Shown here: piece by piece, positions 44,050 through 53,163 of the stretch | How positions within the stretch are numbered: position 1 is the first letter of the stretch | How the letters are laid out: each line of letters starts with the position of its first letter | NCBI RefSeq assembly: GCF_000304355.2 | Contig: NC_018227.2 | Coordinates: 1,426,001-1,490,000 of the forward strand | Length of the DNA: 64,000 nucleotides | Origin: Methanoculleus bourgensis MS2 | GTDB lineage: Archaea; Halobacteriota; Methanomicrobia; Methanomicrobiales; Methanoculleaceae | Direction: 5' to 3' | Notes under the pieces: model-generated | Database searches by the model: none | What the model was told of the DNA's origin: nothing | What the model saw: only the letters and a program-made list of their open reading frames with translations | Translations under genes and position numbers: made by a program

Positions 44050-44250
44050 TGAAACCTCGCGCGAAGACGCGAAAGGTGACGGCGGGGGAGGAGCTAAACG
44101 TCCTTCGCATGAGGCAACCCGGTGCACCTGGTAGATGCAATTGGTCCATTAGTGGAGCGTTTTACCTTGTTTTGCGGACCCCAGTGCGTGGAGTGATCTC
44201 GTCAGCCACACGCGAAGGCACGCGGGAGGACGCGCAGGGGCAACCCGGGA
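44050..44250. repeat. decayed pair of MITE-like units
   Basis: Cctcgcgcgaagacgcgaa and ccttcgcatgag at 44050-44112 match the interior of the array at 18291-18808, and tagatgcaattggtccattag (44132-44152) matches its right end. A second copy starts at 44149 with TTAGTGGAGCGTTTTACCTT and continues with ttttgcggaccccagtgcg, matching the left end. As in the main array, the two units meet head to tail with a shared TAGT junction. Confidence 0.6.
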
Positions 44251-44292
44251 TGTGTGGGAATATGAGATGCCCGGAGCAGTAGCCTTCGTGCG

Positions 44293-45396
44293 TCACTCTC
44301 TCAGGTAGGCCCGGGCACGGAGGTATGAGCCGGGGCGGTCGTGGGCGTGGGTGACGAGGTGGTTGTAGAGGTCGACAGTGGTCCGTGACTCCTCAAGCAG
44401 GGTGTTGTAAGATCGCACCGCATCGTTGTAATCCCGGGCTTTCCGGTTATATTCAGGGACGAGGCGGTTGTATTCCCGGACCTCCCCCGACCGGGAGAGG
44501 GCGGCCATCCGTGCGCCGAGCGACTCGATATACTCTTTCTCTGCCTCAAGTTCTCCTGCGCGCATCCCGAGCTCAGGCGCGAGCGCCTCGACCCGGGCAC
44601 GGGATACGGAGAGAGCACGTTCTATCGTCATGACCTGGTCGCACGCGGCGTAGTATCGTGGGCCGTCACCGACCGGGATCACCAGGGGGTCGGAGGCGAG
44701 GACCGTCCCGTTCGAGAGCACCGGGGGCGGGATGCCCACATAACTTGCGTTCGTGGTCTCGATGTAGGCGAGAGGGGTATTACGGTAGTGGCACCCGGCG
44801 CTCCCCACCCCCACGGCCATGTGCGCCTCGTCCCCGAAGTAGAAGAGCGCAACCCGGTAGCCCTCCCGGGCGAGAAGCCCGGCGAGAAGGAGACTTTTAT
44901 CGTCGCAGTCACCCTCTCCGTCGCCGTAGGTCTCGATGGGGAACTTCGGTTCGGTGATCGAGTCGTCGGTCCTGTAGGGGATGGACTGCACGAATGCGGT
45001 GACCAGTTCGAGGTAGCGGTCGTCGTCGAGCCCCTCACGGTCCCTGATCTCGCGGAAGGCCGCGATAAGGTTCGCATAGAAGGGTTCCTGGTGGGAGTCG
45101 TTCGCGAACGCCTGGTAGTAGATGGGGATCCACTCCTCTTCGGAGAGGTCTCTGTAGAGGTGGAGCCTCCGGTCAGCCTCTTTTGCACCTGCATAGACCG
45201 CCGGGTCGATACCGATCCTGATCGTCTCCTCCCCGTCCTCAAAGGGGAAGGTGTAGACCGGGAGGTGGTCGAGGCTCGCCCCCTCGACCGGCACGATCGT
45301 CGGCGGGACGGCTGCCGGGGGGGAGAGACCGCCCAGACACCCGGCCCCGAGGGTCATGACGACGAGGACGAGTATGGCAGAGATTTGTTTCCACAT
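44293..45396 (-). CDS. transglutaminase-like lipoprotein
   Basis: A 367-residue exported lipoprotein: a signal segment ends in the lipobox TLGAGC (Cys20). A transglutaminase-like domain at about 100-230 has the Cys in GEGDCDDKSLLLAGLL, the His in DEAHMAVGV and an acidic residue after LAYIETT, so the triad looks complete. The C-terminal 110 residues are a long helical, Tyr/Asn-rich coiled segment (NRLVPEYNRKARDYNDAVRS). It may act as a surface peptidase; the substrate is unknown. Confidence 0.85.
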   Translation of the reverse strand: MWKQISAILVLVVMTLGAGCLGGLSPPAAVPPTIVPVEGASLDHLPVYTFPFEDGEETIRIGIDPAVYAGAKEADRRLHLYRDLSEEEWIPIYYQAFANDSHQEPFYANLIAAFREIRDREGLDDDRYLELVTAFVQSIPYRTDDSITEPKFPIETYGDGEGDCDDKSLLLAGLLAREGYRVALFYFGDEAHMAVGVGSAGCHYRNTPLAYIETTNASYVGIPPPVLSNGTVLASDPLVIPVGDGPRYYAACDQVMTIERALSVSRARVEALAPELGMRAGELEAEKEYIESLGARMAALSRSGEVREYNRLVPEYNRKARDYNDAVRSYNTLLEESRTTVDLYNHLVTHAHDRPGSYLRARAYLRE

Positions 45397-45483
45397 GGTA
45401 TCAGGGGTACGCAGGGCATTTCTCTCCGGCGTGCCGGCAGATGGTTATCATGATCGTCTCACTCCACCTGTTACCCCCTGAGA

Positions 45484-45506
45484 ATAGTTATAGGTGCCCG
45501 GGCACC
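45484..45506 (+). promoter_or_regulatory. TATA box with an adjacent 14-base palindrome
   Basis: The TATA-like aatagttata is followed directly by the perfect palindrome GGTGCCCGGGCACC (45493-45506), where a repressor could block transcription start. The next gene begins at 45586 with AAGGAGG as its ribosome site. Confidence 0.45.
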
Positions 45507-45585
45507 CTGCCTTGTGACATGGGGACAATCTTCATGTGGGTTGCAGGAGATATCCGGAAACCGCCACGAGAAGGAGGCATACGAT

Positions 45586-46086
45586 ATGGATGCGTTTGAA
45601 CGAATACCGGTTGATGTTCGATGGAAACTGGCTGCACACGAACTCTCGGTGTTGCCGCTTGTCTATCGCAGGGTTATCAGGGACGGTGCCGACGACCATC
45701 TCTATAACGAGGTCGAGCGGGCGGTCTGGCAGGAACTGGGCAGGGAGGTGGGCGTCATCGCCCGTGCCTTCGGGATGCCGCTTAGGAACGCACACGAGGT
45801 TGCAGAGGCGTTTGCGGCGGCTACAAGGGTGTTCTTCGGGCCAGAATACAGTTACGAGATCAGGGACTCTGCGCCTGACGAGGCGGATCTGACGATCCGG
45901 AAGTGCGCGATGGCGGAGAGGGCCAGAGAGGCGGGGGAGAACCCTCTTGCCGCCTGCAATGTCTGCCACGCATTTGCAAACGCCGCGATACCGGACCTGA
46001 ACCGGAACTACGCTCCAAAGTACCGGGGCAGCATCTGTGCCGGCGATAGCACGTGCTCGGTCACGATAATACCCAGGCAGGAGTGA
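45586..46086 (+). CDS. cysteine-rich protein resembling ATC hydrolase/DUF6125 domains
   Basis: A 166-residue protein. The first 110 residues are helical; the last 60 contain the pattern RKCAMAERAR, CNVCHAF, YAPKYRGSICAGDSTCSVTI, with five Cys, resembling the ligand- or metal-binding domain of ATC-hydrolase/DUF6125-type proteins that are common in methanogens. The assignment is tentative. ATG 45586 follows AAGGAGG by 8 bases, a strong ribosome site, so the longer frame at 45514 is rejected. Confidence 0.6.
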   Translation: MDAFERIPVDVRWKLAAHELSVLPLVYRRVIRDGADDHLYNEVERAVWQELGREVGVIARAFGMPLRNAHEVAEAFAAATRVFFGPEYSYEIRDSAPDEADLTIRKCAMAERAREAGENPLAACNVCHAFANAAIPDLNRNYAPKYRGSICAGDSTCSVTIIPRQE

Positions 46087-46200
46087 CGCGGCGGGCCCCC
46101 TTCGGATGCATGCCGGGAGGGGGACATCGAGGCAACGGTCCCGCTCCCCGATCGATAGCATCAAATTCGCGGCCGCTGATATCCGGCAACAGGATCCGCC

Positions 46201-46737
46201 ATGAGTATCATCCTCATTCCAATCGGGAAGGTCAATCCGGCAGATATAACGATGCTCGAGGAGCCGCTGGAGGCGGTCTTCTCCCGAGCTGTCGTGACCG
46301 GGAAGAGGATCGCGCTCCCTGCAGCTGCGCGTAACGCCGCCCGCAACCAGTACGATGCCGAGGTGATGCTCGAGTTCCTCTCGCTCTCCGGGGAGACTGC
46401 CGGCTACGACCGGGTGCTGGGGGTCACCGACGTCGATCTCTACCTCCCGGGCATGAACTTCGTCTTTGGGCTTGCGGGCCGGAGGAACGCTGTGATCTCC
46501 CTCCATCGCCTCAGGCAGTCGTTCTACGGTCTGCCGGAGGATACGGAGGTCTTCCGTCGCCGGGCCATCGTGGAGGCTGTGCATGAACTGGGGCACACCT
46601 TCGGCCTCCCCCACTGTGAAGACCCCCGGTGTGTCATGCACTTCTCAAACACCATCGTCGAGACCGACCGGAAGGGGCCGGCGTTCTGCATGGTCTGCCA
46701 TCCAAGGGTCAAGACCGGGGAGGCAGCGCGGCGGTGA
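46201..46737 (+). CDS. amzA: archaemetzincin
   Basis: A 178-residue zinc peptidase. The extended metzincin site is HELGHTFGLPHC, followed by C-x4-C and CVMHFSN, then FCMVC, matching the archaemetzincin signature in which extra cysteines bind a second zinc. The active-site Glu and three His are intact. Physiological substrates are not known. Its stop overlaps the start of the THEP1 NTPase (GTGA). Confidence 0.95.
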   Translation: MSIILIPIGKVNPADITMLEEPLEAVFSRAVVTGKRIALPAAARNAARNQYDAEVMLEFLSLSGETAGYDRVLGVTDVDLYLPGMNFVFGLAGRRNAVISLHRLRQSFYGLPEDTEVFRRRAIVEAVHELGHTFGLPHCEDPRCVMHFSNTIVETDRKGPAFCMVCHPRVKTGEAARR

Positions 46738-47270
46738 CAGAGAACCTGCTCATCACCGGGCGGCCGGGCTCCGGGAAGACCACACTCATACGCCGCCTTG
46801 CGGAGCGTTTCGCCGACTGCTCGCCGGTCGGGTTCTACACCGTCGAGGTCAGGGAAGGGGGCGTGCGGGTGGGGTTTGACCTCGTGAGCCTCACCGGAGA
46901 GCGGCGGCTCCTCGCTCGCACCGGGTTTCCCGGCCCCTGCCGCGTGGGGAAGTACGGGGTCGATATTCCGGGGTTTGAGGGGTTCCTCTCGTCAGTCCCG
47001 TTCTTTGCACCGGACGCCCGCCTGGTGATCATCGACGAGGTCGGGAAGATGGAGTGCTATTCGGGTGTCTTTCGGAGGGTTGTGCGGGAGGTGCTCGACG
47101 CCGCCACACCCTGCGTTGCGACGATTGCACAGCGGGGAGCCCCGGGGCTCGACCGGATCAGGGCCCGGGCGGACGTCCGGGTCGTGGAGGTGACCAGGGC
47201 GAACCGTGACCACCTCCTGCCGGAGCTTGAGGCAGAGGTGCGGCGCCTGGTCGGTGACGGCCCGGGATGA
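46734..47270 (+). CDS. THEP1-type nucleoside-triphosphatase
   Basis: A 178-residue P-loop NTPase of the THEP1 (MJ1559/AF1317) family. Walker A is TGRPGSGKTT, Walker B is LVIIDEVGKME, and the C-terminal VVEVTRANRDHLLPEL is typical. Members hydrolyse ATP and GTP slowly and may modify RNA or nucleotides. GTG 46734 overlaps the archaemetzincin stop; the ATG at 46629 lies deep inside that gene and is not used. Confidence 0.92.
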   Translation: MTENLLITGRPGSGKTTLIRRLAERFADCSPVGFYTVEVREGGVRVGFDLVSLTGERRLLARTGFPGPCRVGKYGVDIPGFEGFLSSVPFFAPDARLVIIDEVGKMECYSGVFRRVVREVLDAATPCVATIAQRGAPGLDRIRARADVRVVEVTRANRDHLLPELEAEVRRLVGDGPG

Positions 47271-47628
47271 GGAGGAGGAAGAAATGATTGACACAGTTCT
47301 TGCGGGAAGACGAAAAATAGTTCCGATGTGTCGCGCTTATCTCGAATGTTCGGAGCATTCATCTATAATATATTTATTTTTTGATTCAAATGTATTTTTT
47401 ACAAATGGGCCATAATATCTGGATTAATTGCCATCCGAGACAGAATTTTCCCAAAATAAAAAGCACAACGTTTTTAAGTCAGCATTCCGACCTTATCGAT
47501 TGCCCCCAATATCTTTTTGTGACTACTCCCCTGTTCCAGCGTGCCGTCCCGGAGCGGAGCATCCTGCGTGCACCTTAACCGGTCAGTTCCCCGGACCGCC
47601 GTGCAAGCCCCCCGGCGTATCGGCGTGG
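47271..47628. other. AT-rich gene-free region
   Basis: Bases 47350-47410 are very AT-rich (tctataatatatttatttt), unlike the surrounding GC-rich DNA, and could hold promoter elements on either strand. A 65-codon plus-strand frame starts at 47381 but has no family features. No gene follows on the plus strand until 49338, and the minus-strand regulator gene ends at 47629, so I see no clear user for the TATA-like sequence. Confidence 0.5.
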
Positions 47629-47835
47629 TCATGCCAGGTCCTCGTCCTCGAAGGTAAAGACCTCCTCGATGGTAGAGTCAAGCGCCCGGGACACCTTGTA
47701 AGCGAGTTTCAGGGAGGGGTTGTACTTCCCCTGCTCGAGGAAGACGATCGTCTCCCGCCGCACACCGACCTGTTGTGCCAGTTCTTCCTGGGTAAACCCC
47801 GCCCTCGCCCGGAGCTCCTTGATCCGGGTCTTCAC
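47629..47835 (-). CDS. XRE-family HTH regulator
   Basis: A 68-residue helix-turn-helix protein of the YozG/Xre type: [21 protein letters not shown], then [20 protein letters not shown] and [14 protein letters not shown]. It is almost only the DNA-binding domain. GTG 47835 overlaps the stop of the upstream membrane protein as GTGA. It is probably the repressor of its own operon, acting at the palindromes at 48609-48645. Confidence 0.9.
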   Translation of the reverse strand: MKTRIKELRARAGFTQEELAQQVGVRRETIVFLEQGKYNPSLKLAYKVSRALDSTIEEVFTFEDEDLA

Positions 47836-48215
47836 CCGGCGTCCCCCTTCCGGAGCAGGTGCCATTCAGCCGCGCTCGCACTGGTCCCCATGAGGAAGAG
47901 GAGGAGAACCAGCACCTCCCTCCCGCTCAGCCTGACCGTGCCGGTGATGTCGAGGAGGAGCAGGAGCATCAGGACGCCGAACGAGACCTGCCAGGCATAC
48001 GAACATGCGAACGCCCGGATCTTGCGGAACCGTTCGTCGTCGGGGGGGCCTTCGTCGGTCTTCATCCGTTCCATCACGGCCCCGAAGACCAGCAGGATAC
48101 CGAAGGGGATGAGGAGGATGGGGATCCAGGGGTTCAGTCCGGGGAGAACCAGGGCGATGGCGGTCCCGGCGAGGATGCATACGCCGCCGGCCGCGGCCTG
48201 CACCGCCGGTCTCAC
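47832..48215 (-). CDS. DUF2178-like membrane protein (second)
   Basis: A 127-residue protein with four hydrophobic segments arranged as two pairs around the motif [18 protein letters not shown], the charged loop typical of DUF2178. It starts at GTG 48215 overlapping the previous gene's stop (GTGA). Codons upstream in the same frame lie in the first DUF2178 gene and are not used. The two paralogues share the D-E-R-x-x-K loop, pointing to an old duplication. Function unknown. Confidence 0.8.
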   Translation of the reverse strand: MRPAVQAAAGGVCILAGTAIALVLPGLNPWIPILLIPFGILLVFGAVMERMKTDEGPPDDERFRKIRAFACSYAWQVSFGVLMLLLLLDITGTVRLSGREVLVLLLFLMGTSASAAEWHLLRKGDAG

Positions 48216-48598
48216 GCCACGTCCCCCCGCCGGAAGAAGTACCACTGGAAAAGCCGGGCGGAGAGCGCCATCAGCAGGATGGTGACGAGCAGCACGCCCC
48301 CGACCGGGAGGGCGAGCAGCCCAAGGTAGTCCACCCAGAAGAGGATCGCGAGGAAGATGAGGGTGAGCAGCCACGAGTATGAGAGGCCGTATGCCCCGAG
48401 TTTCTTCGTCCGCTCATCGCTCTCCAGTTCATCCCGAAACCTCCAATACCGCATGACAACAACCGCGATGGTCACAAGACCGATCGTCACCAGGATCGAG
48501 GAGAGTGCCTCGATTCCGTCTATGAGGAATGGAAGGAAGATCCCTGCCGCCGCGAGAATCGCTCCCGCTGCAATCTTTATCGCGTATCGCGCCTTCAT
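48212..48598 (-). CDS. DUF2178-like membrane protein (first)
   Basis: A 128-residue membrane protein: two N-terminal helices (IKIAAGAILAAAGIFLPFL and IEALSSILVTIGLVTIAVV), the loop ESDERTKKLGAYGLSYSW, then two more helices. It is the first gene of a three-gene operon with a paralogue and an XRE regulator. DUF2178 proteins with an adjacent XRE regulator occur widely in archaea, but their task is not known; membrane stress or toxin-like roles are only guesses. Confidence 0.82.
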   Translation of the reverse strand: MKARYAIKIAAGAILAAAGIFLPFLIDGIEALSSILVTIGLVTIAVVVMRYWRFRDELESDERTKKLGAYGLSYSWLLTLIFLAILFWVDYLGLLALPVGGVLLVTILLMALSARLFQWYFFRRGDVA

Positions 48599-48608
48599 CG
48601 ACTCACCT

Positions 48609-48645
48609 GTTAGGTATATCTAACAATGTGTTAGGAATATATAAC
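48609..48645. promoter_or_regulatory. paired operator-like palindromes over the XRE/DUF2178 promoter
   Basis: GTTAGGTATATCTAAC (48609-48624) is a near-perfect palindrome and GTTAGGAATATATAAC (48630-48645) is a second copy. Their starts are 21 bases apart, two turns of DNA, so both would face the same side. The AT-rich centres resemble TATA boxes, and the sites sit 11-47 bases before the operon start at 48598. Binding by the XRE protein of the same operon is the simplest reading. Confidence 0.65.
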
Positions 48646-48654
48646 ATTTTGTAC

Positions 48655-49337
48655 CAGCAGGGCGAAGCGTGCCCGCCAGGCGAACAGGACAGGACGGTGC
48701 CGTGCCGGAAGGTGAATTTGCCGGGGTCGCTTCGAAGATGCGTGAGCATTATCGGCCCACGGCCTCGTCACGAATGGGAGCGTCTATACTCTGCGATTAA
48801 AAATAACATCATGATTGGCCTTGATTTCTTCAACGGGCGCCAGAAATAGATACGTGACCCCTTCCCTACTTTGTCCCACCCGCCTCAAGGCGGCCTCATC
48901 CTTTTCGGGAAGGATTTACTCACAACATAGGGTGTACGTTTCGGGATATATAGTAACGGTTCCCTCACGTATGGCGAACCCGGCCTCAAGGGTCATCTGT
49001 CCGGAGCCCCGCCGGCTGGATACTGCTGGACACGTCTGTTTCAGCCTTCTGAATTCTGCACCAGCCTTCCTTGCGGCAAACCTCACGGCCTGTCTTTCAC
49101 ACGTGGGACACAAACCGGCATCACGGCGGCAGCCTCCCCCTTAGGTGTCTCGGCCAGATCGCCCCGAAGGGCCAGGCGCGGCCCGTGCGGTGTCCGGGGG
49201 CTGTGCGAAAACCGGGGAGAAAAGATGTTTGCCGAAACTATGATATCCGCATTTTTTGGAGATTTCTCCAAAACCTTAATTTTGGTTGAGATTCTTTGGA
49301 TGGTGATCATCCCCACGATTGTGAGCAGGGTCAAACC
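48655..49337. other. gene-free region before the trehalose gene
   Basis: About 680 bases hold no convincing gene. A minus-strand frame at 48916-49113 has a TTG start and reads CPTCERQAVRFAARKAG, with C-x2-C, but no upstream signal; I leave it unassigned. A possible TATA-like element (cttaattttgg) lies near 49275, about 60 bases before the otsAB start. Confidence 0.45.
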
Positions 49338-51593
49338 ATGAACAGGTTACTGATAGTTTCAAACAGGCTTCCGATCAGCGTCTCCCGCCAGAACGGCGAC
49401 CTCCGCCTGCAACGGAGTGTCGGCGGTCTTGCCACCGGAGTCGGCTCTTTTTATAAATCCTACGAGAGCCTCTGGGTCGGCTGGCCTGGTATGAACGTTC
49501 AGAGAAAGCAGAAAGAGGAGAAAGACCGGATCATCGAGACGCTCCAGCGGGAACAGTGCCACCCGGTCTTCCTCTCCCCGTACGACATCAAACACTACTA
49601 TGACGGGTTCTGCAATAACACGCTCTGGCCGCTCTTCCACTACTTCAATCACTACACAAACTACGACCAGAAGACATGGAACGTCTACCAGAGGGTAAAC
49701 GAGAAGTTCTGCGATGCCGTGATGGAGGTGGCCCGGCCCGATGACGTCATCTGGGTTCACGACTACCATCTGATGCTCCTGCCCCAGATGCTCCGGGAGC
49801 GCCTGCCCGACGCGGAGATCGGCTACTTCCACCACATCCCCTTCCCGTCATTTGAGCTCTTCAGGCACCTCCCCTGGAGGAAGGAGATCCTCGAGGGAAT
49901 GCTCGGGGCGGACCTCATCGGCTTTCACACCTACGGCTACGTCCGCCACTTCCTCTCCAGCGTCCGGCGGATCCTCGGGTACGAGCACTCCTTCGGGGAG
50001 GTCAGGACCGGCACCCGGGTTGTCAGGACCGACCTCTTCCCGATGGGCATCGACTACCGCCGGTTCGCCGACGCAGCGGGCAGCAACCCGGTCCAGGGAG
50101 AGATCGCCCGGATCCGGCAGAAGTATGGGAAACGAAAGATCATCCTCTCGTTCGACCGCCTGGACTACACGAAGGGGATCCCGCTCAGGCTCGAGGCCTT
50201 CGATGCGCTGCTTGAGAAGAAACCTGAGTACCAGGGGAAGATCTCCCTTGTCCTCGTCGCGGTCCCGTCCCGGACCAGTGTCGGCCGCTACCAGGTGCTG
50301 AAGAAGAGGATCGACGAACTCGTCGGCCGCATCAACGGGAAGTACGGGACGACCGACTGGATCCCGGTCCGCTACTTCTACAACTTCCTCCCGTTCGAGA
50401 CACTGGTGGCGTTCTACAGCGCCGCCGACGTCGCCCTGGTGACCCCGCTCCGGGACGGCATGAACCTGATGGCCAAGGAGTACATCGCCACCAGGACCGA
50501 CGGCACCGGGGTGCTCATCCTCTCCGAGATGGCAGGGGCGGCCGAGGAGCTCGGGGAGGCGGTCATCGTCAACCCAAACGATCAGGACGCGGTGATTGAG
50601 GCGATCGAGGCGGCGCTCGCCATGCCGGAGAAGGAACAGGTCGAGCGGAACAGGCCCATGCAGAAGAGGCTGATGCGCTACGACATCGAGCACTGGGTCG
50701 GGGACTTCCTGACCAGGCTCGGCGACGCCCGGGCAATCCAGGTCGAGCGCTCCGAGCAGGTCGTCACCCCCGCGATCAGGGACCAGCTGGTTGATGAATA
50801 CGCCTCCGGCAAGAACCGGCTCCTTCTCCTCGACTACGACGGCACGCTGGTGCCCTTCGCTGCAAAACCCCGGATGGCGGTCCCCACTGAAGCCACACGA
50901 GAGGTGCTCGAGGAGCTCTCCCGTGCGCCCCAAAACGAGGTGGTAGTTATCAGCGGCAGGGACCGGCATACGCTGGACGCCTGGTTTGGGGCGATGGATA
51001 TCGGGCTTATCGCCGAGCACGGTGTCTGGGTAAAGGAGCGTTCCGGGGAGTGGCGGATGCCTGAAGCGCTATCGGACGAGTGGAAAGGGGAGATCTACCC
51101 GATCCTCGAACTCTACACTGACCGCACTCCCGGCGCTTTCATCGAAGAGAAGGACTACTCCCTCGTCTGGCACTACCGGAGGACCGAACCGATGCTCGGG
51201 GCCCAGCGGGCAAAGGACCTCAAAGATGACCTCCTGCACCTGACATCGAACCTCAATGTCGGCGTCATGGAGGGCAACAAGGTCATCGAGATCAAGAACA
51301 CTGTCGTCAACAAAGGAAGGGCTGCGCTGAACTGGGTCTCCCGGCACGCCTGGGATTTCATCCTCGCTATCGGGGACGACCGGACTGACGAGGACCTCTT
51401 TGCGGTTATGCCGCCGGAAACCTACTCGATCAAGGTCGGGCTCGCCCCAAGCAGGGCCCGCTTCAACCTGATCACCCAGCGTGATGTGGTGCCGCTGCTC
51501 CGGAGATGCATCGCGTGCGATAGAGGAGCGACCAGGAAAAAAGAGAAACGGGGGCGAGAGAAAGGTCTTATTGAGTCGGCTGCTCCGGGATGA
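49338..51593 (+). CDS. otsAB: fused trehalose-6-phosphate synthase/phosphatase
   Basis: A 751-residue bifunctional enzyme. The GT20 synthase domain (about 1-475) has [24 protein letters not shown] and [17 protein letters not shown]; the HAD phosphatase (about 490-740) has motif [22 protein letters not shown] and the late [11 protein letters not shown]. The pair makes trehalose, an osmolyte and protectant. ATG 49338 starts [12 protein letters not shown], the normal family start. The 3' end overlaps the SepRS gene on the other strand by 26 bases. Confidence 0.94.
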   Translation: MNRLLIVSNRLPISVSRQNGDLRLQRSVGGLATGVGSFYKSYESLWVGWPGMNVQRKQKEEKDRIIETLQREQCHPVFLSPYDIKHYYDGFCNNTLWPLFHYFNHYTNYDQKTWNVYQRVNEKFCDAVMEVARPDDVIWVHDYHLMLLPQMLRERLPDAEIGYFHHIPFPSFELFRHLPWRKEILEGMLGADLIGFHTYGYVRHFLSSVRRILGYEHSFGEVRTGTRVVRTDLFPMGIDYRRFADAAGSNPVQGEIARIRQKYGKRKIILSFDRLDYTKGIPLRLEAFDALLEKKPEYQGKISLVLVAVPSRTSVGRYQVLKKRIDELVGRINGKYGTTDWIPVRYFYNFLPFETLVAFYSAADVALVTPLRDGMNLMAKEYIATRTDGTGVLILSEMAGAAEELGEAVIVNPNDQDAVIEAIEAALAMPEKEQVERNRPMQKRLMRYDIEHWVGDFLTRLGDARAIQVERSEQVVTPAIRDQLVDEYASGKNRLLLLDYDGTLVPFAAKPRMAVPTEATREVLEELSRAPQNEVVVISGRDRHTLDAWFGAMDIGLIAEHGVWVKERSGEWRMPEALSDEWKGEIYPILELYTDRTPGAFIEEKDYSLVWHYRRTEPMLGAQRAKDLKDDLLHLTSNLNVGVMEGNKVIEIKNTVVNKGRAALNWVSRHAWDFILAIGDDRTDEDLFAVMPPETYSIKVGLAPSRARFNLITQRDVVPLLRRCIACDRGATRKKEKRGREKGLIESAAPG

Positions 51594-53163
51594 CCGATCT
51601 CGCCGTCAGGAAGACCGGCCCCCGGAGGTCCACTTTCTTGTTGTGGTCGGTGATGTAGCGCATCGCGTATTCCTCGATGCGCAGGTTGATGTCTGAAGGG
51701 AGTTTTGCCATCTTCACCTGGACACGGGTCTCTTCCCCGCACCGCGCCGCCTCCTCGATACGGGCGGCGGCGAGGCTTGCTGCGGCATCAAGATAGGTGA
51801 TACCGGTGGAGACCCCGTCACGCCTGACCTCCGCCCATTTCGGGAGGTCCGGCACCCCGAGCACCGCGCCGTTGTGAACGAAGACCTCATTCGAGCAGGC
51901 AGGCCCGCAGAGTTTCGTGTTGGATTCAGGCTCTTCGACGATCACTTCCACCTCTCTCCCCGCGATCTCACCCTTCCACGCGACAAATGCGCACGGCCCC
52001 GGAGCGGCGGCGTTTTCGGCGGCTGTTGCGCGAATCGCCTCCGCTATCCGCTTCCCGGTTGCAGACGCAGGCTCCGTGCGGAGGTGGACTGCGCCCGCGA
52101 TCTGGCGGTCGGAGAGGACCTGCGGGTAGAACTGCGGGTAGGTGAGCTCGCGGATATCGTTTGACTGGTAGGCGATCATCGCGAGCCGCTCCACCCCGAG
52201 ACCGAGGTTCATCACCGGCACGCCGATCCCGTACTCTGCGAGCGCCGAGGGGGAATAGATGCCGAAGGTAGCGACCTCGACCCAGCCAAGGACCGGGTGG
52301 CGGGCGTAGACCTCGGTCTGAGTATCGGGCATGTAGTACTTCGACCGCTTCTCGTCAGGCTGGAACCGGAACTCGGTAAACCCGAACGCCGAGAGGAGCG
52401 CCTCGCTGACGGCCTTGCCCTCCTCGAGGGTGACGTCCTCCCCCGCGACGACACAGGAGGCCGAGTGGTAGGCCATCAGGCGGGTGGGTCCCTCCTCCTG
52501 CTCCCGCCGGAAACAGCGGTCCACCGAGAAGAGCCGGATCGGGAGGTGGCGCTTCTCCCAGAGTGATGCGAGCGTCAGGAACCAGCCGCTGGTCATGTGG
52601 CTCCGGAGGGTGTTGCGCGACGACTCGGGGGCCAGCGCCCGGAACTCAGGGAAGACCTCGTCCATGATATGCACCACGGCCGCATCATCAGCCTCAAGGA
52701 CAGCCGCAAGTTCGTGCGTCAGTTCGTCGCCGTCGATCGTCCCCTTCTTGTAGCCGTGGAGGGTCTCGCGGAGTTTCTCCTCGGTCTCGGACGGGATCGA
52801 ACGGCCGAGGATGGCCTCGATCTCCTCAATCTGCTTCCGCGCGATCCCGACGTTCGGGCGGGGCAGGCCGCCGAGGTAGAAGACCCGGTCGAGGACAGCC
52901 ATCGCCTCGGGCCCAAACTGCCGGTAGATATCAGATTCCTCGACGATCAGGGGGTTCATCGCCTCGTCAAACCCCATCGAGAGGTAGGTCTCGCGGAGCC
53001 GTTGTGTGATCTCAAAGATCGGGTGCGCCGTAGCCCGGGTATACTTCAACCGGGGGTACCGGCCCGCGACCCCCGCCGGGGTCAGCACCGACGGCCCTTC
53101 GTGCCAGGCATGCTCAAAGTCCTCTCTTGCCTTCTTCCTGAACTCTTCCACATCAAATCTCAT
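51568..53163 (-). CDS. sepS: O-phosphoseryl-tRNA(Cys) synthetase SepRS
   Basis: A 531-residue class II synthetase that charges tRNA-Cys with phosphoserine, later turned into Cys by SepCysS. Class II motifs are visible: [20 protein letters not shown] (motif 2) and [11 protein letters not shown] (motif 3). [12 protein letters not shown] binds the phosphoserine part. This enzyme is found almost only in methanogens and relatives. SepCysS is not in the window. It follows the Taw1 start region, overlapping by 4 bases (ATGA). Confidence 0.95.
   Translation of the reverse strand: MRFDVEEFRKKAREDFEHAWHEGPSVLTPAGVAGRYPRLKYTRATAHPIFEITQRLRETYLSMGFDEAMNPLIVEESDIYRQFGPEAMAVLDRVFYLGGLPRPNVGIARKQIEEIEAILGRSIPSETEEKLRETLHGYKKGTIDGDELTHELAAVLEADDAAVVHIMDEVFPEFRALAPESSRNTLRSHMTSGWFLTLASLWEKRHLPIRLFSVDRCFRREQEEGPTRLMAYHSASCVVAGEDVTLEEGKAVSEALLSAFGFTEFRFQPDEKRSKYYMPDTQTEVYARHPVLGWVEVATFGIYSPSALAEYGIGVPVMNLGLGVERLAMIAYQSNDIRELTYPQFYPQVLSDRQIAGAVHLRTEPASATGKRIAEAIRATAAENAAAPGPCAFVAWKGEIAGREVEVIVEEPESNTKLCGPACSNEVFVHNGAVLGVPDLPKWAEVRRDGVSTGITYLDAAASLAAARIEEAARCGEETRVQVKMAKLPSDINLRIEEYAMRYITDHNKKVDLRGPVFLTARSVIPEQPTQ

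Larger units (their letters stand above)
43651..44292. other. mostly gene-free region with promoters and repeat remnants
   Basis: The suf promoter lies at the left edge. A TATA box, ggttaaatagc (43852-43862), precedes a 45-codon frame at 43884. From about 44050 to 44250 there are decayed copies of the MITE-like repeat. No RNA gene was recognised. The stretch 43700-43830 is low in features, apart from several G/A-rich runs. Confidence 0.55.

Noticed and set aside
47381-47578. A 65-codon plus-strand frame in the AT-rich gap
   Set aside because: Composition is low-complexity AT-rich, there is no ribosome site, and no family is recognisable.
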